A stretch of DNA of 64,000 nt from Hericium rajendrae (taxonomy: Eukaryota > Basidiomycota > Agaricomycetes > Russulales > Hericiaceae). Positions 57,830 to 64,000 of this stretch are shown here, in pieces. The position numbers and the translations under genes were made by a program. Every line of letters begins with the position of its first letter. Positions within the stretch are counted from its first letter, which is position 1. The stretch covers positions 1,178,001 through 1,242,000 of the forward strand of contig CM065887.1 of NCBI GenBank assembly GCA_033439255.1, in the 5' to 3' direction. The notes below the pieces were generated by a model, which had not been told where the DNA came from, did not search any database, and saw only the letters and a list, made by a program, of their open reading frames with translations.

Positions 57830-58618
57830 ATGGACGACTTGTCCACCATCAAGGTCGGCCTTCTTATTCTCGCCAACATCTGTTACCATATCTGCGTAAC
57901 ACCTCCCAACAAAGCGCCCCCCTCAAAAGAATCGTCGAGATATGTGAATGACTTCCTGGGTTCCAGGCCTTACATCACTGCCTCCACCGCCATAATCAAG
58001 GTGGGCGATCTCGTCCCGCCCTGCCCCGATCTCAGTGACTTACCTTCCTTTCGATAGACCGTCCTCTACAGCATTACACTGTTCGAAGCAGCCACTGCCT
58101 ACGCCAACACGCATCCATCGTCGCCATACGCCAGGGACATCACCTCTGTCCTCCTAGGCTCACCGCCAACGGCCGCCAAAGCCGTCACACACCTGCACCC
58201 CGTGTTTCTCGTCGGCGTCGCGTTCCAGTTCATCGGTACCTTCATCCGCCTCAGTTGTTACCGCGCCCTCGGTCAACTCTTCACCTTCGAGCTCGCCATC
58301 CGGGACCAGCACAAGCTCGTGACGCGCGGCCCGTACTCGATCGTCCGCCATCCAAGCTACGTCGGCTCGTTCTTCGCCTTGACGGGCATGGTGCTGGCTA
58401 CGTTCGGCCCGGGGTCGTGGCTGTCAGAGGCGGGATGGACGGGGACTGTGCCAGTACAATGCGTGGCGGTGGCCATGTGCTGGTGGGCTGGACACGTTCT
58501 AATCGGGATGATCTGGCGGACAGCGGTGGAGGATAAAGTGCTGAAAAAGGAGTTTGGTGTACAATGGGACAAGTGGGCGAAGCGGGTTCCATACAGGCTT
58601 ATACCTGGTGTATACTGA
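57830..58618 (+). CDS. STE14: Isoprenylcysteine carboxyl methyltransferase, copy 2 (243 aa)
   Basis: A tandem paralogue of the preceding gene. Exons 57830-58000 and 58058-58618 are separated by a 57-nt intron at the same position and phase as in copy 1, and exon 2 has exactly the same length (561 nt). RGPYSIVRHPSYVGSF and EDKVLKKEFGVQWDKWAK retain the catalytic signature. The greatest divergence lies in the N-terminal loop (KAPPSKESSRYVNDFLG) and the luminal segment. Both copies look intact. Here too the intron is a multiple of three. Possible subfunctions, for example pheromone against Ras methylation, are inference. Confidence 0.9.
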
Positions 58619-58784
58619 CAGCAGTATGCTCGGAGATGCTGTCAAGCATCCCAGCTATTCTAGGATCAGGGTATGAATCTATGATACAAGCTACCAGGGG
58701 AATATGATATTAGCGTCATACTGATACTGAAGGGAACGAAGAATTGAACCTACTGTCATTGTACATCTTCCTTAAATACATAAA

Positions 58785-61624
58785 TCATCTGCGATTACGA
58801 CTTTGTCCTGTCCCACCTGCACCTGGACCAGCAGTAGCTCCTCTCCTGATCTCTTCCTCGTTCAAACCTGCCTCGGTAAGGATACGCTCGACCTCTGAGA
58901 GCATCGGCTTATATTCAGCTGCGCGACCCTTGTCAGTCATGACAAGGCTGCATTGAGAGGAATCACGGACCATATCTCTCCTCCGCAAGGGAAAATCCAT
59001 TCCTACGAAGCTCTTTGCCACGGTTATCACTGGTCTCGCGGGCCTTCTGTGCCCAGTGATCCCCTGAGCGAAGATTAGTGTTACAAACAAGTCAGCTAGC
59101 GATGAACGTACGGGAACGGGCATAAAACATTGCCAGCGTCTCGCCTGGAAGAGGCGTGCTGACGACGTCCTCCTGCGAACGTGTCGTGTCTTTAGCCACG
59201 CCCATGAAAGCTGTTGCGCGGGTACGCAAGGAGTCCTGGAAGCGCTGTATTAGCTAGACAGCATCGACAATGCACCATCGCATTCTCAGACGACCGACCT
59301 GCGCTTCTTCGTCTTCCTCTTCGTCGTCCTCCAGCACGTCTTTGAGGTAGATTGTCTTCTCAACCTCGTCGTCATCTCCCACGACAGTGGTATCATCTCC
59401 GACAACAGTGAGACCTTCTCCCTCTTCGTCATCTTCGTCCTCGTCATCCTCGTCTTCGTCTTCGTCACTGCTACTCTCCTCCCCTTCTGCAGGTATAACG
59501 ACGTCGCTGGCCTTCAGACATGTGTACCTATCCATCTTGTCCAACGGCAGCGAGTAGAAGTCGTCCAGCGTATACTCGCGAGATCCGCGCTCGAATATAC
59601 CGCCGTATCTATGAGCAAGCGTAATCAGCTGATATCCAATGCAGAGAGACGAGAACGCACATGTACAGGGTATTCCGCAGCACCGCCAGCATCGCATTGT
59701 ACCGTGGCAGCGGAATCGTCAAAGCTGGGTCATCAGAATCAACATCAGGATCTGGGATATCAGTGGCAGTTCGACGAGACACGATCGTCTAGAGTAGCCG
59801 CATCAACAGATGAACGAAGAGCAGAGACGTCGACGAGACATGTACCTCATCATCGCTGTATACTGTTCCTTCGTCGTCTGAATCTTCCCGATTGAACCGG
59901 TTGTTGACGGCCGGCGCAGCCTTCTTCTTCCTTGAGCCTTTCGTCTTCGGCCGCTTCAGAAGCATAGACACCCATCTCCCGTTGCCTGTAATCTGATATC
60001 CGTAGCTTGCATGATTCACGATCTTAGCCTGATTCACAAAGCGAGCTAAAAACGTACAGATCATTCCAGAACACGCTCTCCATCGTCTCTTCGCCAGTGT
60101 CTTCGTCCGTGACGCCGCCGAAGAGAATACCCATGTTCTTGGCGGACCACAAGGCCATCGTGCACCCCGACCGCAGCGAGGGGGCATAGGACGTTGTTGG
60201 CCTCTTGCGCCGTTCCCATTTGAGGCAGAGCGGATCAAAATTCTTGTTCTTCGAGCTCGTTCCCTCGGCAGGCGTGACAATGGACATTCTACGATGAGTC
60301 GTGAAGAAGACACTGTTGGATATTGAGAACGTAGCTTACCTCAAAAACCATGTGTCGTCGAGCATGACGCCGACAGGTCTTTTTCCTTTGGCGTATTCCT
60401 TGCAATACCCTCCTATAGCCACAGAATCAGATCAGCATCTCTGGTAAAAACGCACATATAGTCTCACCATGAAGCAGAATCCCATCAGGTGTCGACAGGA
60501 ATGAGAAACCACTTCGAGGACTGGCGAGCCATGTGAGCATAGATCTAGGGCAGTGCTGCTCGCTACGTACGATGGTTTTCGATCTGCATCCCTGAACTCA
60601 ATTTGCTGCCATCGGTATTCCTGTGTGTCAAATATCCATAAATCATTCAGGTATCGAGCTTCAAGAGAAGTCAATTAGCGTGATCCGAGCAAGTTCAGGG
60701 ACGAAGCGCGTACTGGTGACACCCGGGTCGTAGAAGCCGCCAAAAAGCACAACGTAGTGCTTCCAAAGAGCCATCCTATTGCAGCACGTTAGTCGAAGAG
60801 AACGATTGTGATACATTAGAGCAACTCACCGATGGCCTGATCTCGCACTTGGACCTGTTCTAGTTTCGATACGATCCCAGGAATGGGTGGTGATGTCAAA
60901 GCACCAGAAGTCGCGATAGTGGTGGAAACTGTTCTGATGTAGGGAAGAGAACTCGCCACCTAGTTCAGAACGTCAGAGATAATGCGGAGATACGGGATGA
61001 AATTTGCGGACCGAATAGAAATAGTTTTCCTCCAACGGCCGGGGACGGGACCACCGCATGTGCTGATCTAGGATCGGGGCAAGTCCGCGAGACGAACTTT
61101 CGCCATTCATCCTGTAACCGAGTTAGGTTCTTATCATGGAGGAGAAAATGCAGAGAGCCGACCTTTTCAGGAGTGTAGCGAAAGACGTCTTTATAAAAGT
61201 ACTGACCGAATATATCAGCCTGCAAGCCTAGATAATCTTGAAAATGCAAGACGAACCGCTTTTCCATCCTCGCTGAAAAATTCACCACCGATACACCATA
61301 AATGATTTCCATTTGGGCATGGTGTCAATGTCGCATTCGCCCTCCGGCTCGGCGGTCCTTCTACCACCTCCTCGGTCACGGCATGGGAGTCTTCCCACTC
61401 TTTCCTCATCTACTGGGATCGTCGGTCAGTAAAAGCACATCATTCTAAGGCAGGATATCAACATTTTCTAGGATCTGCTCGAGATCCTCATCATCCTCGG
61501 CCTCGGCTTTCGCTTTGCCTGATTTTTTCTTCTCCGTCCGCTCGATCTTCTGAGCAGCTTTGGCTTTCTTGGCCGCCTTAGCGGCTGATTTGGTCGGTGC
61601 GTTCGCTGCTTTCTTCTTGGCCAT
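58785..61624 (-). CDS. KEL3: Kelch-repeat protein of the KEL3/KLHDC4 family
   Basis: A conserved eukaryotic kelch beta-propeller protein of poorly known role. The start at 61624 encodes a Lys/Ala-rich N terminus (MAKKKAANAPTKSAAK). After an intron the family signature continues: EVVEGPPSRRANATLTPCPN, NHLWCIGGEFF, KFVSRTCPDPRSAHAVV, FWCFDITTHSW, RSGHRMALW, YLNDLWIFDTQEYRWQQIEF and LRSGCTMALWSAKNMGILFG. A disordered Lys-rich and strongly acidic segment (EDEDEDDEDEDDEEGEG) precedes the C-terminal SEVERILTEAGLNEEEIRRG. Many short introns interrupt it; not every border was fixed, and small exons near 61.2-60.7 kb are inferred from homology. Length and domain order are typical for the family. Confidence 0.88.
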
Positions 61625-62031
61625 GGTTTGACGATATCGAGGTCAACGGGTACTGCAAGTCGACTCAAATAGAAACAGTCTCTGTAAAGTTACGAAGTCA
61701 TCGCGGTGGTAAGTAGTAGGCGATGGTCATGGATCGAGTGAAGGAAGCGGGATTGGCGGGCCGCTCTGTCCCGGAGCTAGTAATACAATATTGTCGCATT
61801 GCAAACCTCTTTGGAGCGCAACGTTGACCGACCTGCAACGACCTCGTCAACGATTGTGCAACATCATGTTGTCATCACTGTCTTTTTTGAACGTCTTCAG
61901 CATTGTCAACGACACCAGTTTCCCAATCTGACCCCTTCACTACAAGCACTTCAAGCAAGTCTTCTAAATACACACACTGTTGCCAGTTGGACGTAAAGTA
62001 ACTCAGCTACTACCTCCACGCTGAATTCTTC
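61625..62031. other. Divergent promoter region
   Basis: About 0.4 kb between the kelch gene (minus) and the calycin-like gene (plus). No TATA box is obvious and no ORF of note. Confidence 0.5.
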
Positions 62032-62790
62032 ATGAACACGGACGACTCACAACCGCAAGAGAACACCGGAGGAAATGAAGTAGTCGTAAACCATCCTGAT
62101 GCGCCGGCGTCGGAATTTCGACCGTCTTTTAGTTTAGGGGAGCTCATGGGTACCTGGTACGCAGACATTGGTTTAATGAAACATACCACGAGGCTTATTC
62201 GGCGCCGCATACAGGCACGTCGTATACTCGACTCTTCCGTTCTGGAAGGTGATAGTCATATCTATAGCCTTTGCACGCCCATCTGAATGCAGTCGCAGAA
62301 CAAGAAAGACGTCACGATCACATACGAGCCTCTCCCTGATTCTGGCCCGGCTCAGCGGGTCTTGGACTGCGTTCAATATCGCACGCGCTCGGCATCACCG
62401 TCTTCAGAACCCAAGAGCATCAAAGGCATCGACACCCTTCTCGATGACCTCACCGCGAAGGACGCATCGCCGACACGCTACAAGTGGCGCGGAAGTGGGC
62501 TCCTGAAGATCTCAACGTCGAAGTGGCAGGTGCTGGCATTTGGTCGCTGGTCGCCCCCGCCGTCTGCCCCCTCAGACCAGCCAGCCAGCGAACCCGATGT
62601 ATACGAGTACGCTGTGACGTACTTCCAGCCTACGATATTCACACCCGCTGGGCTGGACATTTATTCACGAGCGGCGGAGGGGCTGCCGGATGAGCTGGTG
62701 GGAGAGATTATTGATAAGATTAGGCAAGTAGATGAGAGCAGAACAGGAGCTGCTGTTCGGAAATTGGCAGCTAGTCTCTTCGAAGTATAA
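62032..62790 (+). CDS. Calycin/lipocalin-like fungal protein (218 aa)
   Basis: Three exons close in frame: 62032-62156, 62215-62248 (34 nt) and 62293-62790. Splicing through the tiny exon gives GELMGTW joined to HVVYSTLPFWK and then SQNKKDVTITYEPLP. The G-x-W at the start of a beta-barrel-like strand pattern is the lipocalin signature. The remainder alternates strands (YKWRGSGLLKISTSKWQVLA, YEYAVTYFQPTIFTPAGLDI) and ends with a helix (LPDELVGEIIDKIRQVDES). It looks like a conserved fungal calycin-type protein that may bind a small hydrophobic ligand; that function is inference. There is no signal peptide. Confidence 0.75.
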
Positions 62791-62931
62791 AGGAGCGCAG
62801 AAGCCGGCAATTGATATCGCACGTCTTAATGATTTAGATTGCATGGTGGGCCAAGCACTTGATAATCAGATTCTCGTTTCCCTTAATATGAACGACTTCG
62901 TAACTGAAGATAATCGTTTTTAGGCTGTGGG

Positions 62932-63930
62932 TTGCCGCAGGGTAATAACTGGATTTACGACTGGGACGACTTCTTACCGTTTTCAGGTCGCGGATTGTCG
63001 TAGGGCAGCACTTGAAGGTACAGATATATATGGATGATTTTCTATGATACCGTTCTCGGATCGCAGGTTGTCGCAGGGATATGGATGACGCCTTATCATT
63101 TACAGATCGCAGGTTATCGCAGGGCAACAACTAGATTTTCGACTTGAGATAGCTTCCGACCATGTCTGGGAAGTGAATGGCTGCAGAGTACTATTTGAGG
63201 ATCTAGGATTGGTTGAGTTTCTACCATTTTCGGGTCGTGGGTTGTTGCAGGGATATATGAATGACTTCCTACCGTTTACAAGTTGCGGGTTGCCGCAGGG
63301 TAACAACTAGAGCCACGGCTCAGGACGACTTCCTACCATGTTCCGGCCGTGAATTGTCACAGGGCAACAAATGAAGATACAGGTATGGATGAATCTCTAC
63401 GGTTTTCAGGTCGCGGGTTGTGGCAAGGAACGACTGAAGATACGGATATGTCACTGTGCGAGACAGTGCAACGTTCTACCGTTCTCGGGTCTTGCGCTGT
63501 TGCAGGCAAGACCTGAAAATACGTATATATATGCAAGTTTCAGCCATTTTCGAGTCGCGGGTTTCTGCAGGGAGATGAATGACTTCCGTTTTCGGGTCGC
63601 GTGTTGGCGCAGGGCAACAACCAATCGACAGCCGAAGAGGCAGATACGGATGAGTTCCTACCGTTTGCAGGTCGCGAGTTGCTGTAGGGGAACAGCTGAG
63701 GTTATAATATGGGACGACTTCCAACCTTTTTCGCGTCGCGCATTGTCGAAGGGGAACAACTGAAGATATGGGGATGAATGACTTCCTACCGTTTTCGGGA
63801 CGTGCGTTATTGCAGGAAACATCTGAAGATACGCATATGGATAAGTTTCTGCCGTTTCTGGTCTCGGGTTGTTGCAGAAAACAACTGAAGGTACGGACTT
63901 GGATCGCAGGTTGTTGCTCGGCGACAATTG
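62932..63930. repeat. Degenerate minisatellite, about 16 units of 60-75 bp
   Basis: Units share ACCGTTTTCGGGTCGCGGGT, then TTGTTGCAGGGCAACAACTG, then GAAGATACGG and GGATGACTTCCT. They begin just after the calycin-like gene and run almost to the window edge. Units are diverged, with variable length, so the array is old. Short frames across it are by-products. Confidence 0.85.
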
Positions 63931-64000
63931 AATGCAGTGCCATAATGATCATAATGTCTCTGTCACAACCCCGCCGCCGCCGTTCCGGATTGTCCTGTCA

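Noticed and set aside
1-64000. tRNA and rRNA genes
   Set aside because: I scanned for B-box-like GGTTCGAATCC words and cloverleaf neighbours and found none convincing; a covariance-model search would be decisive.

Overview
The window looks like the nuclear genome of an agaricomycete (mushroom-forming basidiomycete). Its genes carry many short GT-AG introns of roughly 40-65 nt. It holds lineage-typical families: a KDZ DNA transposase, a fungal TET/JBP dioxygenase, a FunK1-type kinase and a BTB/POZ protein. There are no bacterial-style operons or ribosome binding sites.

The window falls into two compartments. The first (about 1-27.7 kb) is a repeat- and mobile-element-rich accessory region. 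It opens with a KDZ transposase running off the left edge (minus strand). Next to it on the same strand is a TET/JBP-type 2-oxoglutarate dioxygenase gene with a complete iron-binding motif but one apparent frame break. Then come three multi-exon genes of unknown function: a 1165-aa repeat-rich protein at 5.8-9.6 kb, and a divergent pair at 11.0-13.5 kb (minus, cysteine cluster) and 13.7-14.8 kb (plus). Their exon phases all close. At least five exact copies of the 12-bp CpG palindrome ATGCCGCGGCAT are scattered over 4.0-15.5 kb. At 15.9-17.2 kb lies a striking array of 30 TTGGCCAA sites spaced 43.4 bp on average. The 17.4-27.6 kb part holds LTR-retroelement fossils (a Ty3/gypsy integrase piece and a gypsy-type LTR, with a related LTR in opposite orientation near 9.6-10.3 kb). 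It also holds two related genes of an unrecognised family at 19.5-22.1 kb, the second behind a promoter rich in TGACTCA sites, and two more unknown minus-strand genes at 23.8-26.4 kb, one with a cysteine cluster.

From about 27.6 to 31 kb I see no gene. The second compartment (31-64 kb) is ordinary, gene-dense housekeeping sequence: an MFS sugar transporter (with one apparent frame break), a DCAF7/TTG1-type WD40 protein, a secreted Ser/Thr-rich protein, a BTB protein, a caprin-like RGG protein, a small unknown protein, a YPR011C-type mitochondrial carrier, a RhoGAP, a decayed FunK1 kinase, a tandem pair of isoprenylcysteine methyltransferases, a KEL3/KLHDC4 kelch protein and a calycin-like protein with a 34-nt exon. 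The right edge is a degenerate minisatellite.

The most interesting unexplained object is the 0-17.4 kb assembly: transposase, TET/JBP enzyme, three unknown co-located genes, a shared CpG palindrome and a phased TTGGCCAA array. I propose, as inference only, that these could be parts of one large KDZ-type element or a cluster it built. The KDZ-TET/JBP association is established in fungal genomes; the rest is not something I can tie to a described system.
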